This document shows, piece by piece, positions 25,853 through 32,753 of a stretch of DNA of 64,000 nucleotides. A program made the translations under genes and the position numbers. Each line of letters begins with the position of its first letter. Within the stretch, counting starts at the first letter, position 1. Below the pieces are notes generated by a model that saw only the letters and a program-made list of their open reading frames with translations, was not told the DNA's origin and ran no database searches. Source of the DNA: Flavobacterium sp. ACN2 (GTDB taxonomy: Bacteria; Bacteroidota; Bacteroidia; Flavobacteriales; Flavobacteriaceae); assembly GCF_002303885.1 (NCBI RefSeq), contig NZ_MRCM01000005.1, forward strand, positions 248,001 to 312,000. The letters are read 5' to 3'.

Positions 25853-26073
25853 AAATTAGTTCAAGTTTTGTCTGCAGACTAAAACAAAAATATAAAACTA
25901 GTTCTAATTAACATTGTGGAAAACCGTAAGACCGAGTTTATTCGGGAAGTATAAATTACGTCTTACAGGTCTACACGATCTACTTCCCCAAAAAACAATT
26001 TTGGTATCGCAATTCCAAGATCTGGTTAACTCCGGACAGCCATACCTATGTCTAATTTCTAAATTAAATTAAA
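25853..26073 (+). ncRNA. structured leader RNA (copy 2), pseudoknot candidate
   Basis: It is homologous to 18211-18442. The pairings kept are: palindrome GTCTGCAGAC (about 25870-25879); hairpin CCGA (25932-25935)/TCGG (25942-25945), where copy 1 has CGGA/TCCG, a compensatory swap; helix GTAAGAC (25926-25932)/GTCTTAC (25960-25966), one pair longer than in copy 1; interleaved helix GGGAAGTA (25944-25951)/TACTTCCC (25981-25988); a TTGG/CCAA hairpin; and TCTGG/CCGGA. A 4-codon frame MSNF-stop near its 3' end aligns with the upstream ATG of copy 1. Confidence 0.6.
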
Positions 26074-26262
26074 ATGAAAAAACTAATACTATTTATCGCT
26101 TTTGCGCTATTGTTCACGATATTTTCTTGTACTCCAGATGAGTATGAGACTCAACCAAAAAAGAAAGTTGAAAAGAGTGCTAATCTATCTATTGGTGGTG
26201 ATGGAGAAGATCCAGACGGACCTGGTGATAAAGGAGGTTCAGCGAACCCTCCAAGACCTTAA
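26074..26262 (+). CDS. small lipoprotein of the TPR-kinase module (copy 2)
   Basis: 62 aa. It has the signal MKKLILFIAFALLFTIFSC with the lipidated Cys at residue 19, then TPDEYETQ and a glycine/aspartate/proline-rich tail. It is the positional counterpart of 18443-18628. The signal sequences are alike while the tails differ almost completely, which would fit specificity determinants of two insulated sensor systems. It lies 55 nt before the kinase. Confidence 0.7.
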   Translation: MKKLILFIAFALLFTIFSCTPDEYETQPKKKVEKSANLSIGGDGEDPDGPGDKGGSANPPRP

Positions 26263-26299
26263 TAAATATATTTTTTGGTATTTAATTAATTACTATTTT

Positions 26300-26339
26300 C
26301 GGGGAAAGTAAATTTGTATGTTACGGTCCCCGTTTTTTT
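26300..26339 (+). terminator. terminator-like hairpin over the kinase start codon (copy 2)
   Basis: CGGGGA (26300-26305)/TCCCCG (26327-26332) with inner GTAA (26308-26311)/TTAC (26321-26324), followed by seven T residues (26333-26339). The ATG at 26318 is in the loop. Relative to copy 1 the outer A-T pair is C-G, a compensatory change placed on a synonymous Pro codon. Confidence 0.6.
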
Positions 26340-28039
26340 ATTTTATTATACTTCTTTTTCTTTTTTCATGCGAAGAAAAAAAGACTGTCAATCTTAAGAC
26401 AGAAGCTATACGTAAAGAGGCACTTTTTAGACGAAGCAAAGCTATAGAGAACTTTGACAAACAAAACTTTAACACCTCTTTTTACCAATTCAATAAATCA
26501 AAGGCACTTTATGAAATCTTAAAAGACAGTGCCAATATTTCTTATGCACTTATTAAAATAGCAGAAATTCATCAAAGAAATGGAGATTATTATGGCAGTA
26601 AGGAACTTGCAACAGAAGCGTTATTATTTAGTAAAGAAGAAGGAGGGGACAATACTGGTAGCATGTATAATTTATTGGGCATTGCTGACAAAGAACTTTC
26701 TCTTTATGATGACGCCATCTATTACTACAAACTAGCTGCTGAGCAATATAAAGATCCTCTATTTAAACAAGCTCCTATACAGAATATTGCTACTGTTTAC
26801 ATTCATCAAAAAAAATACGGTAAAGCTATCCCTATATTAGACTCTCTTTTACAATCTCTTTCAAGTGAAAGCCTGAAGAAAAGAGCGACACCAGATGATA
26901 AATCTACATTGATCGATAATTTAGGCTATGCTTACTTTAAGAATGGTATGGAAGACAAAGGTTTTCATCTAATGACTGAGGGGCTAAATATCCGAATTGA
27001 TCGTCAAGATACATATGGAAGTATCGAAAGCTATCTCCACCTTGCCGATTACTATTCTAAAAAAAACGTAAAAAAATCGGATGAGAATGCTCTTTTGGCT
27101 TATAAAGTAGCAACAGACATAAATAGCATAGATGAAAGATTAGAAGCGCTGCAAATTTTAATTTCAAATGACAACAGTCCTAATACTAACAAGTACATAC
27201 AGCAGTTTTTCACATTAAATGATAGCATTATTAAGGTTAGAAATAATTTTAAAAATAAATCTGCTAAAATTAAATACGATGCGAAGAAAGAAAAAGACGA
27301 AAATGAAAAACTGCGTTTAGAAAAGGCAGAAAATCAATTATCTCTTCAAAAAGCCAAATATCTTCGAATTGTATTCGTAATTGTATTTGTTTTTTTAGTC
27401 ATTCTAATTGCAATTTTAATCCGCTATTATAAAAACAAAAACAAGGCTATCGAGTTTAAAAGTTCGTACGATACAGAAACCAGAATTTCTAAAAAAATCC
27501 ATGACGAATTGGCCAATGATGTGTTCCAAGTAATTGCTTTTGCCGAATCTCAGCCATTGGCTGTAGAAAACACCAAAGAGAATCTTCTACAAAAATTAGA
27601 TGATATTTATGGTCGTGTGAGAGGAATTTCAAAAGAAAACAATAAGATTGAAACGGGCAAAGACTTTACCAAAAGCATAAAAGAAATGCTTTCTGCCTAC
27701 AATACGGTGGAGAGAAACATTATTGCCACTAATTTAGAAAGTGTAAATTGGGAAGAGGTCGACGAGATAAAGAAAATCACTATTGGAAGAGTTTTACAGG
27801 AATTAATGGTTAACATGAAAAAGCATAGCAAAGCAAGTCTGGTCGTGATAAAATTCGACAGTGATCAGAAATCAATTCTGATAAACTATACCGATAACGG
27901 AATTGGCTGTGAGAAAACGAAGATTTCTAAAAATGGGCTTCAAAACATGGAACATCGAATTCAGACCGTTAAAGGAACCATCGAATTTGAAACAGAACCC
28001 CAAAACGGATTTAAAGCTAAAATAACAATCCCTAAATAA
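26318..28039 (+). CDS. TPR-containing sensor histidine kinase (copy 2)
   Basis: 573 aa, colinear with the 18682-20391 product: lipoprotein-type signal (FLFSCEEKK), periplasmic TPR region, coiled coil rich in KEKDENEKLRLEKAENQLSL, one membrane helix near 350-370, DHp with KIHDELANDVF (His near 394), N box LQELMVNMKKHSKA and an ISKNGLQNMEHRI block. The kinase half is well conserved between the copies and the TPR half less so. No response regulator follows; the operon ends in a terminator. It may phosphorylate the copy-1 regulator or an unlinked one. Confidence 0.88.
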   Translation: MLRSPFFYFIILLFLFSCEEKKTVNLKTEAIRKEALFRRSKAIENFDKQNFNTSFYQFNKSKALYEILKDSANISYALIKIAEIHQRNGDYYGSKELATEALLFSKEEGGDNTGSMYNLLGIADKELSLYDDAIYYYKLAAEQYKDPLFKQAPIQNIATVYIHQKKYGKAIPILDSLLQSLSSESLKKRATPDDKSTLIDNLGYAYFKNGMEDKGFHLMTEGLNIRIDRQDTYGSIESYLHLADYYSKKNVKKSDENALLAYKVATDINSIDERLEALQILISNDNSPNTNKYIQQFFTLNDSIIKVRNNFKNKSAKIKYDAKKEKDENEKLRLEKAENQLSLQKAKYLRIVFVIVFVFLVILIAILIRYYKNKNKAIEFKSSYDTETRISKKIHDELANDVFQVIAFAESQPLAVENTKENLLQKLDDIYGRVRGISKENNKIETGKDFTKSIKEMLSAYNTVERNIIATNLESVNWEEVDEIKKITIGRVLQELMVNMKKHSKASLVVIKFDSDQKSILINYTDNGIGCEKTKISKNGLQNMEHRIQTVKGTIEFETEPQNGFKAKITIPK

Positions 28040-28042
28040 ACC

Positions 28043-28075
28043 AAAGCCTTTCGGAAAATTTCTGAAAGGCTTTTT
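28043..28075. terminator. bidirectional intrinsic terminator
   Basis: AAAGCCTTTC / GAAAGGCTTTTT between the convergent kinase and nucleotidase genes. Confidence 0.85.
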
Positions 28076-28111
28076 CTTCAAAAAACAAGTAATTTTTAAA
28101 ATTACCTTGCG

Positions 28112-28645
28112 TTAAACTGCTTCTTTCAAAACAGCAACAGCTTCTTTCCAATTATTTACTCTCAAATAATTCTCTTTTTTGGCATTATGAAATGCTGTAA
28201 ACATAATAGGCTTACCCATGCAAAAATCTAAATTCTTTGGATGATCATCGATTAGATAATCAGTATTGATAATGCTTTTGCTTCCGCATAAGACAATGTT
28301 CTGCCAATTGATAAAAGGAAAATGTTCTGCAAGCCATTCTATTTTTTCGTTCAACGAAAGCGGAAATTCGGTCGCCGCAGAAACAATATAAACCTCAAAT
28401 TCCTCCTGTAATAGTTTTAAGCTTTCTACAGCATCTTCTATTACGGGCAATGTTCTAAAAAAGTCTTTAGAGTTTAAAACACTCATCACTTTCTCACGAC
28501 CATAAAAAGCTTCCTCTTCTGTTAAACCTTGAATATCTTCTCTTAAAATTGTTATTCCGAAATCTCTTTCGAAGTAAGCGATTAGGTGTGCCTCTACATC
28601 AGCAAGCACGCCATCCATGTCGATTGCGATTGATTTCTTTTTCAT
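28112..28645 (-). CDS. 5'(3')-deoxyribonucleotidase-like HAD phosphatase
   Basis: 177 aa. The HAD nucleophile motif is IAIDMDGVLADVEAHL near residue 8. Further motifs are YIVSAATEFP (Thr/Ser motif II region), and YLIDDHPKNLDF (acidic motif). This matches the NT5C/5'(3')-deoxyribonucleotidase family, which dephosphorylates deoxynucleotides. It is divergent from the DeoR-family regulator with 100 nt between, so the regulator may control it. Confidence 0.82.
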   Translation of the reverse strand: MKKKSIAIDMDGVLADVEAHLIAYFERDFGITILREDIQGLTEEEAFYGREKVMSVLNSKDFFRTLPVIEDAVESLKLLQEEFEVYIVSAATEFPLSLNEKIEWLAEHFPFINWQNIVLCGSKSIINTDYLIDDHPKNLDFCMGKPIMFTAFHNAKKENYLRVNNWKEAVAVLKEAV

Positions 28646-28673
28646 TTGTAATTTTATTCTGCTGCTAAATTAT

Positions 28674-28728
28674 GCAAAAATTGCAATAAACAGCAAAAAG
28701 TTGTAATTTTTTATTTATTTTTGCAATA
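28674..28728. promoter_or_regulatory. divergent control region with TTGCAATA repeats
   Basis: TAttTTTG (28716-28723) matches the promoter -7 element for the DeoR-type gene. TTGCAATA occurs twice (28681 and 28721), and GCAAAAATTGC (28674-28684) is a palindrome. These are candidate operators for the DeoR-type protein acting on both divergent genes. Confidence 0.4.
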
Positions 28729-28745
28729 TAAAACCGCAAAACAAA

Positions 28746-29495
28746 ATGAGAAAGGAAGAACGCCAACAGACCATTTTAGAATATTTATCTAAAGAACATC
28801 GTGTAACTTCGGTAGAATTAAGCGAATATTTGAGTGTTTCTGAAGATACGATCAGACGTGATTTGAAAGAGCTTTCAGATCAAGGACTTTTAAAAGCAGT
28901 TCGCGGTGGGGCGGTCGCTCCTTCTCCGATTCCGCTTCATTATAGAAAAAGAGAAAAACACGATATCGAAAACAAAAAAATTATCGCTCAAAAAGCTATT
29001 TCGTATTTAAAAGACGGGCAAGTTGTTTTTATTGACGGCGGAACCACTTCTCTAGCTTTGGTAGCAAGCTTTCCTTACGATTTAAAATTGACGGTTATTA
29101 CCAATAGTTTTCCCATAGCTTCGTTGGTTGAAGATTTACCTAATATTGATTTAATTTTTGCAGGCGGTAAAATGTGTAAAACTTCTTTTGCCACTTCCAG
29201 TATTGAAACTATTGACTTCTTTAGGAATTTTAGAGCAGATATCTTCATTTTAGGAATCTGCAGTATTCATCATGAAAGAGGAATTACAGGAATTTTATAC
29301 GACGATTCTATGCTGAAAAAAAATATGATTAAGAACTCCAACTTTGTTATTGCTTTAAGCTCTATCGAAAAAGTAGAAACCGCCGAACCTTATTTTGTCT
29401 GTCCAATAAAAGATATTGATGTCTTGGTAACCAATGTTTCTCCAGATGAGGAAATTTTAAAGCCGTATAAAAATACTAGTTTGACTATTTTATAA
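28746..29495 (+). CDS. DeoR/GlpR family transcriptional regulator
   Basis: 249 aa, typical family length. It has a DeoR winged helix at residues 1-56 (VTSVELSEYLSVSEDTIRRD, then LKAVRGGAVAP) and a sugar-phosphate-binding ISOCOT domain (IFIDGGTTSLALV-like segment, VITNSFPIA, DLIFAGGKM). Such regulators repress sugar or nucleoside catabolic genes and are released by a phosphorylated sugar. It is divergent from the nucleotidase gene. Confidence 0.9.
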   Translation: MRKEERQQTILEYLSKEHRVTSVELSEYLSVSEDTIRRDLKELSDQGLLKAVRGGAVAPSPIPLHYRKREKHDIENKKIIAQKAISYLKDGQVVFIDGGTTSLALVASFPYDLKLTVITNSFPIASLVEDLPNIDLIFAGGKMCKTSFATSSIETIDFFRNFRADIFILGICSIHHERGITGILYDDSMLKKNMIKNSNFVIALSSIEKVETAEPYFVCPIKDIDVLVTNVSPDEEILKPYKNTSLTIL

Positions 29496-29500
29496 ATAAT

Positions 29501-29535
29501 AAAAGCCTTTTAAGAGTGATCTTAAAAGGCTTTTT
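29501..29535 (+). terminator. intrinsic terminator after DeoR-type gene
   Basis: AAAAGCCTTTTAAG / CTTAAAAGGCTTTTT with a 6-nt loop. Its 3' arm doubles as the 5' edge of a sequence shared with 45363-45430. Confidence 0.85.
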
Positions 29536-29537
29536 CT

Positions 29538-29591
29538 CTACAAATTAATTGGCAATATTATTTCCATCCGCCGCCAAGTCTCTATAGACAT
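29538..29591 (-). pseudogene. 3'-end remnant of an OprM-like efflux gene
   Basis: Fifty-four bases nearly identical to 45377-45431, which encode the last residues (VYRDLGGGWK, stop) and 3' flank of the RND outer-membrane component. One base is missing inside the glycine codons, so the frame is lost. The shared sequence also includes the preceding terminator arm. Upstream of 29591 the similarity ends abruptly. Confidence 0.7.
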
Positions 29592-29641
29592 AGATTCTAA
29601 TATCAAAATTAGGACGCAATTCAACCACAAATAATATTTTC

Positions 29642-29649
29642 TATCTTTG
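29642..29649 (+). promoter_or_regulatory. promoter -7-like element (TATCTTTG)
   Basis: TATCTTTG, a match to TAnnTTTG, about 85 nt upstream of the second one. It could give a longer transcript through the structured RNA. Confidence 0.35.
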
Positions 29650-29725
29650 TTTTAAACCTAAATTCAGCATCAAAATCGAAAAAAAACAAAAAGTAAGTTT
29701 TTTCTTTCTTTTTAAAATAAAAACA

Positions 29726-29733
29726 TATCTTTG
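29726..29733 (+). promoter_or_regulatory. promoter -7 element (TATCTTTG) of the structured RNA
   Basis: TATCTTTG ends 4 nt before the 5' strand of the 19-bp helix (29738), so the RNA structure would begin at the first bases of the transcript. Confidence 0.55.
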
Positions 29734-29737
29734 TAAA

Positions 29738-29895
29738 GTCAAAATACTATACAAGGAGAAATCCGAAACTTAAATTTTAAGTTAACATAACGAGCCCTCA
29801 TTCACGTTGCTGGAGCTAGTGATAGCCCTAATTCCACTCCTTGTAGTGTTTTGACACAACCGAAGATGAGGGCTTCGTGCGTTTAAATATTTTCG
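29738..29895 (+). ncRNA. structured leader RNA or ncRNA with pseudoknot topology
   Basis: Strand A (29738-29758) pairs with A' (29837-29855): 12 bp, a 2-nt bulge, then 7 bp. Strand B, AGCCCTCAT (29793-29801), lies inside that helix's loop but pairs perfectly with B', ATGAGGGCT (29866-29874), outside it, giving interleaved helices. Between them, GCTA-GTGA-TAGC forms a hairpin with a GNRA-type loop (about 29815-29826). B' can instead fold locally as CGAAG/CTTCG (29861-29877). Strand A contains AAGGAG and A' contains CTCCTT. The 89-aa gene starts at 29899. I do not recognise it as a known riboswitch. Confidence 0.6.
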
Positions 29896-29898
29896 AAA

Positions 29899-30168
29899 AT
29901 GTCAAAAGAAAATCAAAAACCAACACATCGTGATGTAATGCCATCCGTAATTAATTTCCTTTCAGACGAATTGTTTGAGGGAGATTACAAAGAACAGCCC
30001 ATGTATTTGCAGGAAATCTTTGAGCTCCTCATGCATACAGAATTTGGCGACGATATTAATTTAAGGCAAAAAATACTGAGCTGTTTAAGAACTAGCAGAA
30101 ATCTCGCCGAAGCCTTATCTCCATTTTCAGAAAAGCAGATTTATAAGGCTTGTGCTAGTAATAGGTAA
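29899..30168 (+). CDS. hypothetical protein, 89 aa, downstream of structured RNA
   Basis: Not recognised. It is an all-helical-looking cytoplasmic protein: VINFLSDELFEGDYKEQPMY, then IFELLMHTEFGDDINLRQKI and a helix with LRTSRNLAEALSPFSEKQ. It has no signal peptide or membrane helix. The ATG lies 24 nt after the last paired strand of the upstream RNA, so the RNA may control its translation or early termination. A strong terminator follows, so it is transcribed alone. Confidence 0.65.
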   Translation: MSKENQKPTHRDVMPSVINFLSDELFEGDYKEQPMYLQEIFELLMHTEFGDDINLRQKILSCLRTSRNLAEALSPFSEKQIYKACASNR

Positions 30169-30187
30169 ATTATTTCAATAAAAAATG

Positions 30188-30219
30188 AAAACCCTGCGAA
30201 TTGAGATTTGCAGGGTTTT
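30188..30219 (+). terminator. intrinsic terminator
   Basis: AAAACCCTGC / GCAGGGTTTT with a 12-nt loop, directly behind the 89-aa gene. Confidence 0.8.
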
Positions 30220-30249
30220 GTTTTTACTTAAAATTGAAAACCAATCTTT

Positions 30250-30280
30250 GCGGGCACGGATTGCAAATCCGCGCTATCGG
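30250..30280 (+). repeat. single REP-like unit, overlaps the 3' end of the neighbouring gene
   Basis: 31-bp unit GCGGGCACGG...GCGCTATCGG with the inner palindrome CGGATTGCAAATCCG. It is identical to the right arm of the element at 31238-31388, and the ~40 nt before it also match that element. The left arm is missing. Its GCTATC segment supplies the stop codon of the DUF2931 gene read from the other strand. Confidence 0.8.
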
Positions 30281-30837
30281 GTATGCCAAGTTGCTTTTAT
30301 TTCTTTGGCTTGATATGTTCCAATTTTAAATTTTGTATCCTTGTCGTTTTTATCAAACTTTTGCATCCAAACTGCAAATTTCCCATTGGGCTGAACTTCA
30401 GCAATAAAATGAAGAATCTTATCTGAGTCATAATCATTTTTGACACTAGGAAGCATTCCCATTTGTGCCGCTTTTGTTCGGATCATTTCAATTGGCAAAA
30501 CAAAATCACCACCATAAATTTTTTGTTCTTTGTAAGAAAACCATTTTATCGACAGACTATCAGGAAAGAAAACATTCTTCATATAGTCTTCGCAACCATT
30601 AATTTCATTCCAACTATTATCCAGTATCTTATCTTTATTAATATGATAATCATTTCCTTTAAAATCACAGACTGCAACCTGTACAATATTTCCTTTACTA
30701 CTTATAACACCTCCTGTCCAGTCAAATCTTTCATTTGGTTTATAATTATAACATTGAATAACATTTGCAATTACTGTTATTATCAAAATTAATGTAAGCA
30801 ATTTATTCGTTCGATTATACATTACTTCTTCCTTCAT
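30274..30837 (-). CDS. DUF2931 family protein (divergent, short)
   Basis: 187 aa. An N-terminal hydrophobic segment with a cysteine (IANVIQCYNY) suggests export, possibly as a lipoprotein. DUF2931 core blocks are recognisable: LSIKWFSYKEQKIYGGDF, then HFIAEVQPNGKFAVWMQ and FKIGTYQAKEI. It ends right after the core, about 100-150 residues shorter than the other copies in this island, and its stop codon lies inside a REP-like repeat, so the C-terminus may have been cut by the repeat insertion. It is probably an immunity-type protein of the T6SS island, but the most distant copy. Confidence 0.7.
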   Translation of the reverse strand: MKEEVMYNRTNKLLTLILIITVIANVIQCYNYKPNERFDWTGGVISSKGNIVQVAVCDFKGNDYHINKDKILDNSWNEINGCEDYMKNVFFPDSLSIKWFSYKEQKIYGGDFVLPIEMIRTKAAQMGMLPSVKNDYDSDKILHFIAEVQPNGKFAVWMQKFDKNDKDTKFKIGTYQAKEIKATWHTR

Positions 30838-30841
30838 AAAT

Positions 30842-31117
30842 TTAATTTCTAAAAGCTCTACCCAATTCCTGTATGTACAAAAAAAACAGATAAAAATTGA
30901 CTGTAATAATTACAAAACAACATAATAGAGTCCCTATTACTCTTCTATACAGTAAATTCTCGCTCTCACGAAGATAAACAAAGATTAATAGTATATCAGT
31001 CGTTATAAGAGCTCCAAAGCATACTGCCTCCTCAGAATGGGGTTCTCCATTTAAAAAATAGGTCTGTACAGATATAGCAATTAATATTAGTAAAAAGATT
31101 GTTAGGACTAATTTCAT
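30842..31117 (-). CDS. small membrane protein, 91 aa, three helices
   Basis: Three hydrophobic helices are visible: residues 2-20, 33-49 and 62-82 (GTLLCCFVIITVNFYLFFLY). It has no recognised domain. It lies 4 nt upstream of the short DUF2931 gene on the same strand, so they are probably co-transcribed. Confidence 0.55.
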   Translation of the reverse strand: MKLVLTIFLLILIAISVQTYFLNGEPHSEEAVCFGALITTDILLIFVYLRESENLLYRRVIGTLLCCFVIITVNFYLFFLYIQELGRAFRN

Positions 31118-31467
31118 TTTTATTGTTTAAATTATTATTTATAACCGATTTGATTGAGCAATTTTATTTTAAAACGTTTTACGCTTCCGATCTTTTGTTG
31201 GTTCCATCCCAATAGAACCATTATCTGCAGACCAATTCCGATAGCGCGGATTTGCAATCCGTGCCCGCAACAATAAGACACGACACAAATTATCAAGATA
31301 AAAGCTACAAAGAATTATGTAGTTTTTGTCCTTATTTAAAATTGAAAACCAATCTTTGCGGGCACGGATTGCAAATCCGCGCTATCGGGTTATAAAACTG
31401 TTAGTTATATTTTTTTCAATCTACAGAATGTTACACTTGCGTAAAGCTCCTCAATGAAAGAACAAAT
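31118..31467. other. intergenic region holding a REP-flanked element
   Basis: About 350 nt without a gene. It holds the composite repeat 31238-31388; the flanks show nothing else. Confidence 0.6.
31238..31388. mobile_element. 151-bp element with 31-bp REP-type terminal inverted repeats (copy 1)
   Basis: The ends 31238-31268 and 31358-31388 are perfect inverted copies of the 31-bp unit. The core contains a small CTAC/GTAG hairpin. The whole element recurs at 33709-33860 with a few differences. It is non-coding and resembles BIME/MITE-type elements mobilised by REP-associated (RAYT) transposases; no such transposase is in the window. Confidence 0.7.
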
Positions 31468-32154
31468 TTAATTATCCTTGCCTTTTTTTTTATTTCCAAC
31501 AAACTCACTTCTACGATACCATTGATAAACAGTATTTGATTCTGGCATTTTTTCTTTACTATAATTAGTAATCATATCATAACCATAATAGTTATACCGA
31601 ATTTCTGTTCGATAATTATTTATTAAGTATATTGTAGGATGTTCTACTGTACTAAATTGGTTTTTATCTATTATTGGTTTTATTGAAATTTTTAAATCAT
31701 TATAATATCTTTTAATATTTTCAGAAGTTGTAAAATCTGCAATATTATTTTCAGATTGCGGACGAATAACTGTTATATTTTTATATAACAAAGTGTCATT
31801 TCTAAAAACATACATTAAGGTTCTATTCATTAATTCATTTCTAAGATAATCTTGCCTTTTTTTTGTGCTGACTGTATCTTGATTAATAAAACTTGGTACA
31901 TTCATTGGACGAAATTTCCCTTTATATATCTCAGGCTTTATGTTTGAATATACTTCATACTTTTTAAAGACTCTGGGAATTTTTCTATATTCATCTTCAT
32001 CATTATTAACTTCTTCAGTAAACGAGTATTTATAAAAACCATTTTCAAGTAATTCATTGCTAGTTATTTTTTGAGGCAGATAATGATTAATTTCATTTGT
32101 ATTTAATATGTAACTAATTAATGACATGATTAGTGCTGTAATTGTAATTTTCAT
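31468..32154 (-). CDS. hypothetical protein, 228 aa
   Basis: Not recognised. It has an N-terminal hydrophobic segment (ITALIMSLISYILNT) and no lipobox, so it is exported or membrane-anchored. The rest is polar with many Tyr/Asn and an IRYNYYGYDMITNYS segment, suggesting beta structure. It lies in the T6SS accessory island and could be an orphan immunity or structural protein; nothing proves this. Confidence 0.5.
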   Translation of the reverse strand: MKITITALIMSLISYILNTNEINHYLPQKITSNELLENGFYKYSFTEEVNNDEDEYRKIPRVFKKYEVYSNIKPEIYKGKFRPMNVPSFINQDTVSTKKRQDYLRNELMNRTLMYVFRNDTLLYKNITVIRPQSENNIADFTTSENIKRYYNDLKISIKPIIDKNQFSTVEHPTIYLINNYRTEIRYNYYGYDMITNYSKEKMPESNTVYQWYRRSEFVGNKKKGKDN

Positions 32155-32287
32155 ATTATTTTTTTTGAGTTTTCTTTATAAATCTATTTATTGATATCAG
32201 CATCTCGCTCGTGTGTTTGAGAGTTAATTTAGTTAGATAAAACTTTGTGTTCATGAGCGTGACGCTAGCGCCGAAGGGAAAGTTCTT

Positions 32288-32731
32288 TTATTTTAAACGT
32301 AAATTTTCCATATATGGATTTTCTACGACTTCAAGTACATATTTATTAATCTCTATAATTTTTAATATTCTGACTTTGATTTGCTTACCACTAACTTTTC
32401 CTGTTTTTAAAAATCTTTCGAATAAAAAGTAATACAATCCGATTACGATGCCAAACAGAAAAACCAACAAAAAATGCAATAAACTTATTTCGTTTTTTTT
32501 CATTTTAATATATTCATCTATTTGTGAAATGGTTATGCTTGGATATTCGGCTAGTTTTGCTACGAGATATTCTGAATTACGATCACTTGCTATATTTTCA
32601 ATTGTTTCTATATTTCGATTATGAATAGAAATAAATTCTTTTCCCGAATTTATATTATGTACATTGTCTTTAAAACTATTAATAAGTAGAATAGATTTTT
32701 TCAGTATGTCAAGTTCTCTTTCTGTAATCAT
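32288..32731 (-). CDS. hypothetical membrane protein, 147 aa
   Basis: Not recognised. It has a helical soluble N-terminal half (residues 1-75, ERELDILKKSILLINSF...) and one hydrophobic helix near 84-104 (LLHFLLVFLFGIVIGLYYFL), followed by a short basic tail. It is 22 nt downstream of the lipoprotein gene at 32754 on the same strand, so it belongs to that small operon. Confidence 0.5.
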   Translation of the reverse strand: MITERELDILKKSILLINSFKDNVHNINSGKEFISIHNRNIETIENIASDRNSEYLVAKLAEYPSITISQIDEYIKMKKNEISLLHFLLVFLFGIVIGLYYFLFERFLKTGKVSGKQIKVRILKIIEINKYVLEVVENPYMENLRLK

Positions 32732-32753
32732 TACTTAAAAATTTTTATTGATT

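Noticed and set aside
29738-29895. tmRNA, 6S, SRP RNA or CRISPR tracrRNA identity
   Set aside because: None of their hallmark sequences (tmRNA GGGGCTG start, SRP GNAR loop domain, repeat-complementary anti-repeat) is present, and there is no CRISPR array.
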